A stretch of DNA of 64,000 nucleotides. Origin: Trichosporon coremiiforme. Taxonomy: Eukaryota; Basidiomycota; Tremellomycetes; Trichosporonales; Trichosporonaceae. The translations under genes were made by a program, and so were the position numbers. The stretch is taken from contig BCJJ01000044.1 in NCBI GenBank assembly GCA_039545355.1, positions 1 through 64,000 of the forward strand, written 5' to 3'. Every line of letters starts with the position of its first letter. The stretch's first letter is position 1. This document shows positions 45,372 to 55,421 of this stretch, in pieces. The notes beneath the pieces were generated by a model. It did not search any database. It saw only the letters and a list, made by a program, of their open reading frames with translations, and was not told where the DNA came from.

Positions 45372-46475
45372 ATGATCCACGTCCCCGATGCCGAATGCCG
45401 ATGCGGGGGGTCTATGCGCCGCGGCCGCAAGCCCTCGTTATTCTACCCCGAAAACGTGTGCTCATCGTGTGTGAGATATGAACGGCTACAAGGTGCTCCG
45501 CGGCTTCCCCACCTGTGGAAGGGTGCCATCACTCCCTGCGCCAACTGTGGTGAGTTTGTCCACCGCGACCCGCGCCAGCGGAACGAGTGGGCGGGACATG
45601 CCTCCAAGTTCATGGAGGACAGCCCGCAGGTCTGCCGTACCTGCAATCCGTGTGAGATGGCGGAAAAAAAGCTCCGTCCGCTCGAGGACATCTACAAGTG
45701 GCGGGAGGATGGCCGCCGCCGCCGCCTCGTCATAGGGGAATTCCCTGGCGATGGAGATTGTGCTCTGCATCCCGTCAAGCGCGTTCTCCCCACCTTAACG
45801 GACTCCGTCGCCGATGTCCGGGCCAACTTGGCCTCGCACCTGCTCGCCGACCTGCAAGAGGTCGAGCTCTACCCTATCACGGTGGCAGAGTACGAGCGGA
45901 AGGGAGAGGATATCGATGCCTTGTCGAAGGCTGAGCGCAAGCTGCGCAAGCGGCTCGGCAAGTACCGCCGACCTGGTCCTAGGGGTGAAAATTGGATCGA
46001 TAACAAGACGGTCGTCGGGATCGCCCGCCACTACCACATGGACGTAGTGATCCTGAACCCAGACGCGAGCTGGACGGTCGTTGAGGAGATATCTGGGCAG
46101 GCGGTGCCACGCCGTGCTCACGTCGCTTTGGCGGGAGAGCACTACCGACCCCTGCTCCCAGCGCCGACCACCGACCACGGGATTGACATGATCTCATCTG
46201 CTCCTCTTCCTTTCCTCGACGACGTCTCGATTCAGCTCGACCAGCGCCGAGCTCGCCTTCAAGCTGTGGCTCGGGGGACTGACCTCGTCACCGGACTCGA
46301 CCCCATCGATCGACTCGACTTCTCCGCCGCCGCGCCCAAAAGTTCTGCTGCCATGCGAGCGACGGCGCAGAGTCTGATCCAGCATGTCTCGGCCGCACGA
46401 GACCGACTCGAGCTCGCCCGCGCCCTCGCGCCCGAACCCCACCCCGTCGCCCCCCTCCTCGCCACCGCAAAATGA
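45372..46475 (+). CDS. array copy A, intact ORF: two GATA-like fingers plus OTU-like protease domain
   Basis: An uninterrupted 367-aa frame from an ATG just after a basic PAKRRKK motif; the frame is also open upstream. Residues 1-110 hold two C2C2 fingers (CRCG...CSSCVRYERLQGAPR; CANCG...CRTCNPCE). An OTU-like cysteine-protease fold spans about 118-265. GEFPGDGDCALHPVKRVL has the D-G-x-C catalytic loop, then a helix (VRANLASHLLADL), WIDNKTVVGIARHYHMDVVI, and HVALAGEHYRPL with the expected C-terminal His. The tail begins QLDQRRARLQAVARGT (theta) and continues in frame beyond the stop at 46521-46745 (LEPTDDILFPGFDPLL). Function is inferred: a nuclear, possibly DNA-binding deubiquitinase-like protein. 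No exact family is known to me. Confidence 0.6.
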   Translation: MIHVPDAECRCGGSMRRGRKPSLFYPENVCSSCVRYERLQGAPRLPHLWKGAITPCANCGEFVHRDPRQRNEWAGHASKFMEDSPQVCRTCNPCEMAEKKLRPLEDIYKWREDGRRRRLVIGEFPGDGDCALHPVKRVLPTLTDSVADVRANLASHLLADLQEVELYPITVAEYERKGEDIDALSKAERKLRKRLGKYRRPGPRGENWIDNKTVVGIARHYHMDVVILNPDASWTVVEEISGQAVPRRAHVALAGEHYRPLLPAPTTDHGIDMISSAPLPFLDDVSIQLDQRRARLQAVARGTDLVTGLDPIDRLDFSAAAPKSSAAMRATAQSLIQHVSAARDRLELARALAPEPHPVAPLLATAK

Positions 46476-46757
46476 CGACGACAGCTTCAACGCGCGGTAA
46501 GGGCCGCAGCAGCACCGGTCGTGACCGTGGAAGGGCCGGTCGAGGTCGAGGTCAAGGTCGAGGTCGAGGAGGAGCTCTCGACCCGCATCCGTGGGTGGCT
46601 TGAGGGCAACCACCCCCATCTCGAGCCTACCGACGACATCCTGTTCCCCGGTTTCGATCCGCTCCTTCAAAAGGCGGAGAACCTCGCGGACCGCGTTTCG
46701 GCCATGCATCCCTGTGGTGACAAGCGCTCTCAAATCTTCCTGTAGCGCAGCGGCCGT

Positions 46758-47338
46758 GTGGCGCCATCACCTTGGCATGCCCCCGGGAATGTCCACGTGC
46801 CCTCTTGGGCTTTGAACTGGGCCAAGGGCGGCACGATTGAAAGTGACATCCCGCTCGTGATGCTCGCAATCCGGCTGCGTCAGGCGGGCTGCTCAACACT
46901 CGGCATCGCCGGTCTGCTCCGTCTAACCGCAGCTTGCGCGCGGCGTCGATGTGCCGTGGATCTCCCAACGATGAGGACAAGCTCGCGGATGGAGGATCGA
47001 GACCGGTTCAGTCGCTTCCTGTCGAATGTCCATAGGAACGATCACGAGTTCAAGTGGATGGTACCGCTCCCCGAGCCCAACATCGAGCGCATCATTCGCG
47101 GCTATTGCTATAGGGGCGAAGTCTCGCCGGACCATCTCGACGAGCTGGAGCACGAGGTACTGGGGATGCTTCGGGAGATCGATCGTGTTGAGAAGGAGTA
47201 CCCAAATGCGACGCCCCTGATGAGGAGCGGGGACCGCTGTCCCACACTCTTCTTTCAGAGCAAGACGCCGACCCGAGCCATGGTCCTGCTGCTCGCGCTG
47301 ATGCGGGGTCGTGTCGAGGAGGAGTGCGACAAAGCGTT

Positions 47339-47385
<47 letters not shown>

Positions 47386-47935
47386 CTCAATCCGCGCAAC
47401 AACGAGCTCAACACTTTCCTCGACCTTGCCCGTCCCGCTCTCCGCCATGGGTACCGCAGGTCGGCCGATACAGTAGGGTTCCTCGACGCCGTTACGGGTC
47501 TACCGGGGTGTTTCTCCAGCGACACTCACCACCCCCTCCATGTGTCACTGGCCGCACACGCCCGCCACAACCAGCTCATGCGGTTCAACACTGGTGTTCA
47601 CACCAATCACTGCGTTGATTTGCTCGCTGGTTCGACGCGGTGTTTTTCCAGCCTGTGGACTGCCCGATGAGCTCGAGCCATCGTCGCAGCTCCGCGACAC
47701 GTGGAGCGAGATTGCGCTGTCGTGGGACGAGGTCTCTCGTCTGCGCCCTTCACTTCTGGAGGACTCCGCCCTCCTCAGGTTTGTCGGCGCTGTGGGCAGT
47801 ATGAGCGATACCAGGGCATCGGCTGGCCCCTGCATGTGATCGACAATTACAAGAAGAGGAGGGGTTACCCGCGATCACGAGCCCACCTCTCGCGGTCGTC
47901 TCCGCCTCGCACAACGACCCCAGCGCTGTGAAGCA
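46758..47935 (+). pseudogene. array copy A', truncated: alpha, poly-C tract, beta, gamma, finger remnant
   Basis: Alpha is at 46980-47340 (EPNIERIIRGYC, PDHLDELEHEVL, GDRCPTLFFQ, EECDKAF). The FPPDP segment of other copies is replaced by a 43-nt C run. Beta follows at 47450-47630 (GYRRSADTVGFLDAVTGLPG, HARHNQL), but one frame away from alpha. The rest of beta is lost, gamma is a short remnant (DTWSEIALSWDEVSRLRPSL), and the copy ends with half a finger (CRRCGQYERYQGIGWP) near 47780-47840. This is a deletion derivative. Confidence 0.6.
47340..47382 (+). repeat. poly-C homopolymer tract, 43 nt
   Basis: A run of 43 C residues, followed by T and more pyrimidines, lies exactly where other array copies encode F-P-P-D-P. 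The frame before it (alpha) and the frame after it (beta) differ by one base. The length may also be an assembly or sequencing artefact. Confidence 0.9.
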
Positions 47936-49107
47936 TGCACCCAGATGCCACGCCGGTATTTAGTACGCCTATATTCGGCGAGACTCCCACTCGCAGAAGT
48001 AAGAGCACGTAAACACCCTACTCGTTCTGCATGCCGAGGACCACTCCGACACAGCTGAGAACCGTTTGTGGCAGAAGAGCCCTGTTTTTCGCATTTTACA
48101 AGTTCGTGCGTAGGTTTTGACATGAACAGCAGTTTTCGATGTCTACACGCGTGGTCTGCGGGTGAAAACTTACGTGACTCAAGCCAATGTGAGCCCTCGG
48201 CATTCCAACAAGGTAGACCCTCCGACTCCGCTAAGCGGTTACTGGTGGCGTCCACCAGCTCGTCCGGTTCATGATGTGCCAGCGCTGCGGAGCGACCGCG
48301 ACGCACAGCACGCATGGAAAGCCTTGGCCATGGCACCTCAACCGAAGGTTCGGCTTCAGCACTCTACGGCAATTGCCGTAGTGTGGAATGCGGGGAACCT
48401 ATGACCCTGAGACGTTGACAACGTGCTGCCCTCCTCTCCCTGGTGCTTTATCACAGAAGTACACCTTCCCTCGCAGCTTTCTTAATTCTACCTCATCAGT
48501 CAGCTAGCCCCAGATCTCCGTTCCAAGCATGTTTCAGTTGGTTGAGGTCAATGCCAGCAGACACCGGCTACCCTATATTTCAATCACAAGCTCTTCCGGC
48601 TCCGAACCTCACATCTTGAGCGTGACCTGGCGGCCCAGGCGGGGAGGATGCCGCGGCAAGGTATAGAGTGGAACAGGCCATGGCGTGCGTTAGTGACTGA
48701 GACGGTGCAACATTGCGTGTGAGGCGCCCAATTTGCCGACCAGAACCTCCGCGGTGGGCTAGTTGTTGTCACTCCAGGGCGAGCTAACAGTGTAGCTGAA
48801 CAACCTGGGAGCGGCCCAGCTTTCTGTGCTGCTGACAGCAGTTACCGTTTCAGCGGACGTCCGTTGACCCCCACATTACCACCCCTTTCGGAGATTCTCC
48901 CTGACCTAGACCTCGCACTAGAGCAGCGCGGTGGATGTGCTTCTGCCGCTCCAAGTTAAGTCGGGCCTGCGTTTAGGGTGGTCTGTCGGCCACCGTCTGG
49001 AAGCCCAGCCCTTCTCAAGACGAAGTGCAGATGGTCTCGTGAGGATTTAAGTACGTTCTCGACGTCTCGCGACTGACTTTTTATCGACTTCTATGCTCAA
49101 CTGAGAA
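47936..49107. other. spacer inside the array
   Basis: No array module could be read here and no other gene was recognised. Short frames on both strands are ordinary. It separates copy A' from copy B and is the only sizeable non-repetitive gap in the array. Confidence 0.4.
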
Positions 49108-49179
49108 TTGATCACTACACACCCTGACAAGCTTCCGCTCACCACCACTCCCTCCTTCATCGCTCTCCAGCCCAAGTTC

Positions 49180-51186
49180 ATGACCGACTGTCCAATATGT
49201 CGCTACCTAACCTCACCTACGCCCGCCTCGTCGCTCCGGCGACTTCACACACGGCGTCCCTTTCCGCCCACAGCCGTCTTCCCCGCCCAGATCGCTGTCC
49301 CCCAACCCATCACCGAGTCCCAGACCGTGTGTGTCCTGTTGAAGAACACCACTCACACGTCCAGGCCCAGGACGACCAATCTGATGCAGTTTTGAGCGAA
49401 AGGACCGTTACGACCCGCCGCCGCCGCGCGCGCAGCCCCGAAGCTGTCAGCCCGCCCTGCACCCAGGCGGCTGTAGCGTCTCGCGTACGTTGCATGATAA
49501 GGATACCACTGACTCGCCAGGCGCGCCGCATCCCCTCCCCCCCGCCCCACCACCACCCCCACGCCTGCCTCCGTCGCCACCACGGTACGTTGCTACCCCC
49601 AGCTTGCCACTGACACTCCCAGGCGCGCCGCTGCCCCGCCCCACGCCCCACCGCTGTCCAGCGCAACCCATCCCCCCTCGCCACCACGGTACGTTGCCGC
49701 TCCCAGCCTGCCACTGAGATCCAGACCACTTCGCCCGCCGGTGCAACCGTTGCCCCGTCCGCTCTCCCTTCTCGCGCGGCGCCGGACACTATCCCCAGGC
49801 TGTGCCGATCCCCTCAACCCCATACCTCGCCTACGCCAGTCCCGCCAGTTGGCTCGCCGCCGCCCTCTCCCGCCCACCGCCACAAGCGAGCTGGTCGTAC
49901 GTCTCCGCCACCCGTCGCCTCAAGTACGCCCGAGCCTTCTGCCCAGCCTGCTCTGACCCGTGCCTCTGGATCTGGCGCCGTCCCTACTGTTGCCTCTGCG
50001 GCTAAGCGCAGATCGAACCCAGTGAGTGCCTGCCTCTTGACAAAAGTTGTGCAGAGTGAGTTGCGCTAACGCGTCAGGACCAGAGCACGCTGTCTTGGCA
50101 ATTGCGCCAGACGGCGCATGTGCATGGGTACTGCATTGTGACGTACCGGGAAAGGGCAGTTGTGGGCTGCACGCGCTCAAGGCTAGCGTCCCCGAAATCG
50201 AGGACCCGATCGACGTCATGCGCCGCCAGCTCGCTGATCACCTGCTCGCCTCGCTGAGCGACGGATCAACGGAGCTGCTGCTGGCGGTCGAGGCCAACAT
50301 GGCACCGGACGCCGAGTCGGGCACCGAGAGCATGGACACTGGTGGGGCGTTGAACGACCTCACGGAGAAGTACAACGCCTACCGCCCATTCGGCGTCAAT
50401 GGCGGCAAGGGTGCCTGGGTCGACCTGCACGCGCTGGTAGCCCTGGCGAAGATCTACCGTGTAGACTTTGCAATCCTCTACCCCGACGCCTCGTGGACAA
50501 TCATCCGCGAGCGTGACGGACACTCAGCACCAAACTGCGCCCGCATTGCGCTGTTGCAGACGCCAGCTCGGCTCGCCAGCAGACGGGGTCGTGAGTCTCG
50601 CGAAGGTCGCTCGCCGAGGCTCAACCACACTGCGTCGGAGGAGCTGAACAATGGCTCCGGCCACTTCATGGCGTTGCGACTTCTCGGGTCGGACGAGGAG
50701 CCGCCTTCGGTGACGACGTCACACGGTCCGAATCAGTCAGCAGCATGCAATCCCAGCTCGACCGACGCGCTGCTCGGGTTCGGGCGGTTGGGAGCGGCAC
50801 GACAACGATCGCCGAGATGGACGACTTCGATCGCCTATCGATCGAGCGCGCGCTGATTATGGCTGAGCTGATGACTCAGGCTCGTTCGATCCCCTCCTTG
50901 CGTGATAAGTGGCGAAGTTGCCTCCTCCGAGACTTCGAGACGGTCGAGGATGACCGCACCCAGGTGGCCATTCGTGCCCTCCTCGATGACCCCAGCGCCA
51001 CCTCAGCCAACCTTCCGCAGGCGTTCCAGTCTGCTTAGCATGCAGACTGGACCGAGTGGTCCGAGGAGGCACTCACCAATTGTCTCAAGGACTGGCTGCA
51101 AGTTCATATGGAGCGGCTCGAGCCGTCCGACGACACGGTGTCCCCCGGCCTCGGCCCCCTGCTGCCGCGAGTCAAGAACGTCAAGC
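49180..51186 (+). pseudogene. array copy B: Pro/Ser-rich leader, OTU-like domain, theta module
   Basis: The copy may begin at the ATG at 49180, after an intron-like pyrimidine/CTCTCCAG stretch (MTDCPICRYL, a CxxC). Then come 0.8 kb of Pro-rich low complexity with local tandem repeats, and SAAKRRSNP at about 50010, equivalent to PAKRRKK of copy A. The OTU-like domain is open from 50047 to 50856: CDVPGKGSCGLHALKA (catalytic Cys loop, with K in place of the first acidic residue), WVDLHALVALAKIYRVDFAI, and a C-terminal SGHFMALRLL with His. Theta follows in another frame at 50745-51038 (QLDRRAARVRAVGSGT), and LEPSDDTVSPGLGPLL comes before 51197. Alpha to zeta are missing. Frame changes suggest decay or unrecognised splicing. 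Confidence 0.55.
49497..49730 (+). repeat. short imperfect tandem repeat, about 105-bp unit
   Basis: The elements CCACTGAC...CCAGGCGCGCCGC and CCACCACGGTACGTTGC recur at about 49500, 49610 and 49710 (third copy partial). The sequence is Pro-coding on plus and Gly/Trp-coding on minus. It sits in the leader of array copy B. Confidence 0.55.
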
Positions 51187-51196
51187 TCTACTACTA

Positions 51197-52636
51197 GTAA
51201 AGCTGACGACCATATCGGAGGGCTCCTCTGCCGGACGGCTGCTATCCGAACGGCGTCAATACACCGCGCATTCGTCGTTGTCCAGGATAAGAAGGACTTT
51301 GTGGAGGACTACTCAGAGCTTGATGAGTTCGTGGCTGGCCACCGCAACTGGTGCCAGTGGCTGAGTCTTCTGGCGCTGCCCAACATCGAGCGATTCATCA
51401 GGAACCACTGCACAACTCGCGCCAGTACGCCCGAGGAGCTCGATGCCTTGGAGTACGAGCTGGTGCGTATCATGCCACAGATCGACCAAATCGAGGCAGA
51501 CCATCTTCGGCGCTACCCGTCGGCAACGCCGCTGATGCGCAAGGGGGACCGGTGCCCGACGCTCTTCTTCCAGGCCGCCACTCGCACTCGCGACATTTTG
51601 CGCCTGCCGATATGAGTTCGTTCGCGGTTTAAGATGGAGTGCGACAGGATGTTTCCTCCGGACCCACACAATCGGAGAGGTACATCCTGCTGGACCTTGT
51701 CCGTGTCAGCCTGTCCAGCGCGCGACCGACATTGTCGGCTTCATGGACTCGGCAACCGGTCTGCCGGGATGTTTCTCCGGGGCTGCCTCCCATCCTCTCG
51801 CGGTCTCGTTTGCCTCGCACGCCCGACACCGACAGCCAATCCGAGCGAACGCCGGTGGCCACACCAACTACTGCGTGGAGTTGTGGCAAGTCAACCTCCT
51901 GCGCAAGTCGTGGAGGTGGTCGACGTTGGTGAATGCCCTGCAGTCAGCGGCGGATGTGCTTGGCAACCTGCTCGCCGTTCTCGTCAAGCATCGCATTGTC
52001 GCACCAGGCACGGAGCTGCAGTTCCACCCTACCCGAGAGCTGTACGATGCGTGGTCCCGCAATGGCCTCTCCAACGAGGGGTTCGTCCCTCAGCGTCCAT
52101 CTCTCGCTGGCCAGCAGCTCACCGACGCGTATTTGGACGAAGAAGCCGAGAGTCTCGGGCAGGTGACGGTGGCATCATCCGACGAACCGGCTTGCGACGT
52201 GTGCGACAGGGCCGTTGACGCTGATCGATCTACCTGCGTCCCGTGTGCTAAGCATGAGTTGTCTGCGCGACGCTACGAGAACACGATCGCTCGCATCGAG
52301 AATGCCGCTCGGCGCGTCTGCTGCTTCAGTGACCTACCTCCCCTGCTCGTTTCGGTTCCGACCTTTGTCCCGCCGCCGCCTATCCTACAGCCATCCACGC
52401 TCGTCCCCACCGACCCGACCAGCTTGCGACTGGGCTCGACCCCCGGAAGTCGGCGATCTCCCGCAAGTCGAGCCAACTCCGCGCGAATCTTAGGCGGCTC
52501 ATCCCCCACTATCAGGTCGGCCTTCCTTCCCCCCGAACACTTCGAGCAGCTCGAGGAGCAGCTCCGTGCCGTGTTGGCAGAGATCGACAGCTTCGAGATG
52601 GAGTACCTCCGCCTTCACCCATCAGCTACCCCCTGA
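51197..52636 (+). pseudogene. array copy C: alpha-beta-gamma-delta, fused to the next copy's alpha
   Basis: Alpha is at about 51280-51660 (LPNIERFIRNHC, PEELDALEYELV, PSATPLMRKGDRCPTLFFQ, ECDRMFPPDP), with a TGA at 51613-51615. Beta to delta are one clean frame from 51743 (MDSATGLPGCFSGAASHPLA, HARHRQPIRANAGGHTNYCVE, CDVC...DADRSTCVPCAKH). After a Pro/Ser linker the frame passes straight into alpha of copy D (EQLEEQLRAVLAEIDSFEME, HPSATP) and stops at 52636. All fingers, the OTU domain and theta are absent, as expected after recombination between two copies. The 297-codon chimeric frame 51743-52636 is intact and could still be expressed. Confidence 0.6.
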
Positions 52637-55173
52637 TAAGGAATGCCAGTGGCTGCCCGGTCCCCTTCTTACCTCGGCCGACGAGCACACGGGACATGCT
52701 TCACCTCTTCCGCTGCATCCGTGCGCGGATCGACGAGGAGTGCGACCGCGCGTTCCCGCCAGACCCCGGCAACGACGAGATGGCAATCCTCTGTCAACTC
52801 GAATGAGTTGCTTTGAGCCAGGGTTATCATCGCTCGGCGGACCTCGTGGGCTCTGTCGACCTCGCGACAGGTTTGCCAGGGTGCTTTTCCGGTGCGTCAT
52901 GGCTCCCGCTTCAGGTTTTGCTTGCCTCACACGCAAGGCACCACCAGCTCCTGCGCCTGAATGCAGGCGCCGAGACAAACCACGCGACTGAGATTGGGCT
53001 CGTCAATCATTTCCGCAAAGCCTGGCGTTGGCCGGCGCTCGTAAATCTCCTCGAGTCCGCCTTCTCTGGCTCCAGTCCTGGAAGCGCTCGTGCGCCATGG
53101 CGTTCTCTTTGCCTGCACCTTGCCTTCCTTTGAGCCAAGCGCCGAGCTTCGGAGCGCATGGCTGCAGAATGGTATGTCGTGGCAGGAGATCGCTGCAACG
53201 CACCCGTCGTACCATCGGTACGTTCGGGATCTGGAGGCTACGTTCCAGGCGGAGGAAGAGCACCGCATCGCACAAGTTCAACCTGCGATCTGGATGATGA
53301 ACAGCGCATCGTGTGCGGCGTGGCTCTGCGTGCCGATCAAGATCGAAACATGTGTGCACCCTGTCGGCGTCACAACCATTATACGAGGCAGCACAACCGC
53401 ACGCTCCAGAGGCTCAAAAGCGCTGCTCGTGCTCGGCCAGCTGCGTCCCTCTCCCAGACTGCAGCACCACAGTCGCTCTTCACCCCCCCTCCTCTCCCTG
53501 ACGCTCTTCATACCACCTCGTCTGTGGGGTTCAGGAGCACGCATGCTTCGGAATTGGGGCTGACGACACCTACGACTTGCCGTTCGTTCTTGTCTCGCTT
53601 CCTGCGCTCAATGTAGGAGATCATCTCCAGGAATGCCGAGTGTGTAAGGACAACCGGTACCTACTGAATGGTGGACTGTGCAGTACTTGCGACGACTATG
53701 AGAAGCGGTACGGAGTGCCCCGACCGGAGTGCCTACATCCGCCGCCGTTCGGAGTGCGTCTCGTCTGTGGGGTGGAGAAGCGTCTCGCGTGTCTGGACTG
53801 TCACCCAGTCGAGCAGACGCGCATGAACCGCGATGCTGAGAGGCGATGTGCAACATGCGGGAGAAGGGAAAAGCCCATCCAGACGAGTGGATGGACGAAA
53901 GCCTATGATGGCAGAGGCGGCTGGTGAGATTTGCTGCCACTGACCGATAAAGCTGACAGATAGTATTGTAACTCCTGCCGGAAGCGAAGGCGCAACGAGC
54001 TTCCTATGGTGCCCCTCCCAGATCTTGACCATGTTCCTGTTGGAACGGTGTGTCGGTGCGGTGTTGTCATCACAGGCAACGCCAGTGTCTCGCCGTCTCT
54101 GAACGAACGCGTCTGTCAGCCCTGTGGGCGCTATGAGGCGCGAGAAGGAGTGCCACGACCTCGCCACCTCTTCCAGGGCGTTGTCACCCCCTGCGCGGTG
54201 TGCTAGGAACGCATCGAATTCTATGAGAAGGACAAAGGTCACTGGCAAGGCTAGCCGTCTCAGTATCTGCCCGGTCGGCCACAGATCTGCAAAACATGTG
54301 GTCATTACGACAAGAAGGGGAAGCTCCGATCGCTGCGGATCATCAACCAACGCCGCGAGCGTCTCAGACTGGCCCTGCTGACGGCGTCGCCGGCCAGTTT
54401 GTTCCCGCGCCCTGTCGCCGCGGACCCCGGCGGCTACGTGCGGCCTGCTGTTGCGACCGGCACCGCCCTGCTTGCCTCACTTGCCGTCGCCTTGGTCTAG
54501 CCCGCTCCAATTGCACTGTCGCTCCCGCCCTCGGTGCCAAGGACGCAGACCGCTCTCCATGGTCGCGTCCGCCTGTCTTTCTCCCTGGATCTGCGATTTT
54601 GAGCCTGGCTTCGCCACCGCCCCCTTCATCAAGTCCTAATCGGACCGCAAGGGGAGCGTCGAGGGCCCGCCCAAATCGGCCGCAACCCCCTCGTGCCTCC
54701 ACTCCCCGCCCCTCCGCTCGCCGCGGCACCAGCGCCGCTCTCCCGCTCTTGGTCCGCTCTTCCAGCTCGTCTCCAGAGCCGATCTCACCGATGTCGCCGA
54801 GGTCGGCCCCAGGCCTCTTGAGCCTCCACCCCGCAGCCAGCTAAGCGACGCCGCTCGTCCTCGTCGCAGCCAAACCCCAACTACAGCGCCTCGCCTTCGC
54901 CGAGCCACAGCCAAGGGCAGGAAGCGGGCCAGGTCACCACCGTCCAACTCGCCAGCTCCAAGTCCTCGACTGTTGACTCCAGCGTCCCGCCGTGCTCGCG
55001 TGCAGCGCTCTACAAAGCGACCCGAATCTTATGCCGATACGCCGCCAGACCAGTTGGAGGAGGACAATTGCGACACAGATGCTGATCCAGAAAACGGCCC
55101 AGGATCCTCTGATGCTGAAGGGCTCCCAGATGCATCCCACCGAGATGGTCTTGACCTCGAGTATTCGTGGTAG
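52637..55173 (+). pseudogene. array copy D: alpha remnant to fingers, no OTU domain
   Basis: Alpha ends at 52740-52806 (DEECDRAFPPDPGNDE). Beta follows in the same frame after one TGA (GYHRSADLVGSVDLATGLPG, HARHHQLLRLNAG, WRWPALVNLL). Gamma (LRSAWLQNGMSWQEIA) and delta (NMCAPCRRH) are in different frames. Fingers run from 53620 (CRVCKDN, CSTCDDYEKRYGVPRP) to 54340. The fifth finger contains two TAG codons (54204-54206, and one near 54252) between CAVC and CKTCGHYDKKGK. The remainder is Pro/Ser/Arg-rich with AKRRR near 54850, ending in an acidic tail and LDLEYSW at 55173. The OTU and theta modules are absent. Confidence 0.6.
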
Positions 55174-55421
55174 CTGTTGCGCCGATACATAGCTCATGCA
55201 CTACTATGCTTGCTGCAAGCTTCGACTGCGATACACTCTAAGGTGGAAGTCTGGATGATTTTCGCGGATGAGAGGCTAACGCCCACTATAGCATGTCAAA
55301 GGACCAGAGAAGACGAAGAAGATGCGTGTAAATGAGTAGAGATCTCGCGAGTGGGTGGCAATGCGTTGCAGGTTGGTCCTGAAGTCCAGACCCCACCTGT
55401 GCTACGAGCTCTATTAAATCT

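Larger units (their letters stand above)
43661..55173 (+). other. head-to-tail array of related zinc-finger/OTU gene copies (novel locus)
   Basis: About 11.5 kb, all on the plus strand, in which the same protein modules recur in the same order. The modules are: alpha (PNIER.IR, PSATPLMR.GDRCPTLFFQ, EECD..FPP), beta (SAD.VGF.D..TGLPGCFSG, HARH, WRWSTL), gamma (AW..NGLS), delta (CxxC...DADR.TC..C..H), zeta (C2C2 fingers with CNAC..YEGR.GVPRP), eta (OTU-like), and theta (QLD.R.AR..AV, LEP.DD...PG..PLL). Alpha and beta are seen four and four times (counting partial ones), delta three times, eta twice. Copies differ in which modules they keep, and junctions are abrupt. No transposase, integrase, polymerase or helicase motif and no obvious terminal repeats were found. 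Individual copies are listed separately. Confidence 0.75.

Noticed and set aside
49310..49883. minus-strand Gly/Trp-rich proteins
   Set aside because: They are antisense readings of a Pro-rich tandem repeat and have no independent support.
43661..55173. array as a helitron, LTR or LINE element
   Set aside because: No Rep/helicase, reverse transcriptase, integrase or RNase H motif was read in any frame, and no terminal repeats or target-site duplications were noticed.
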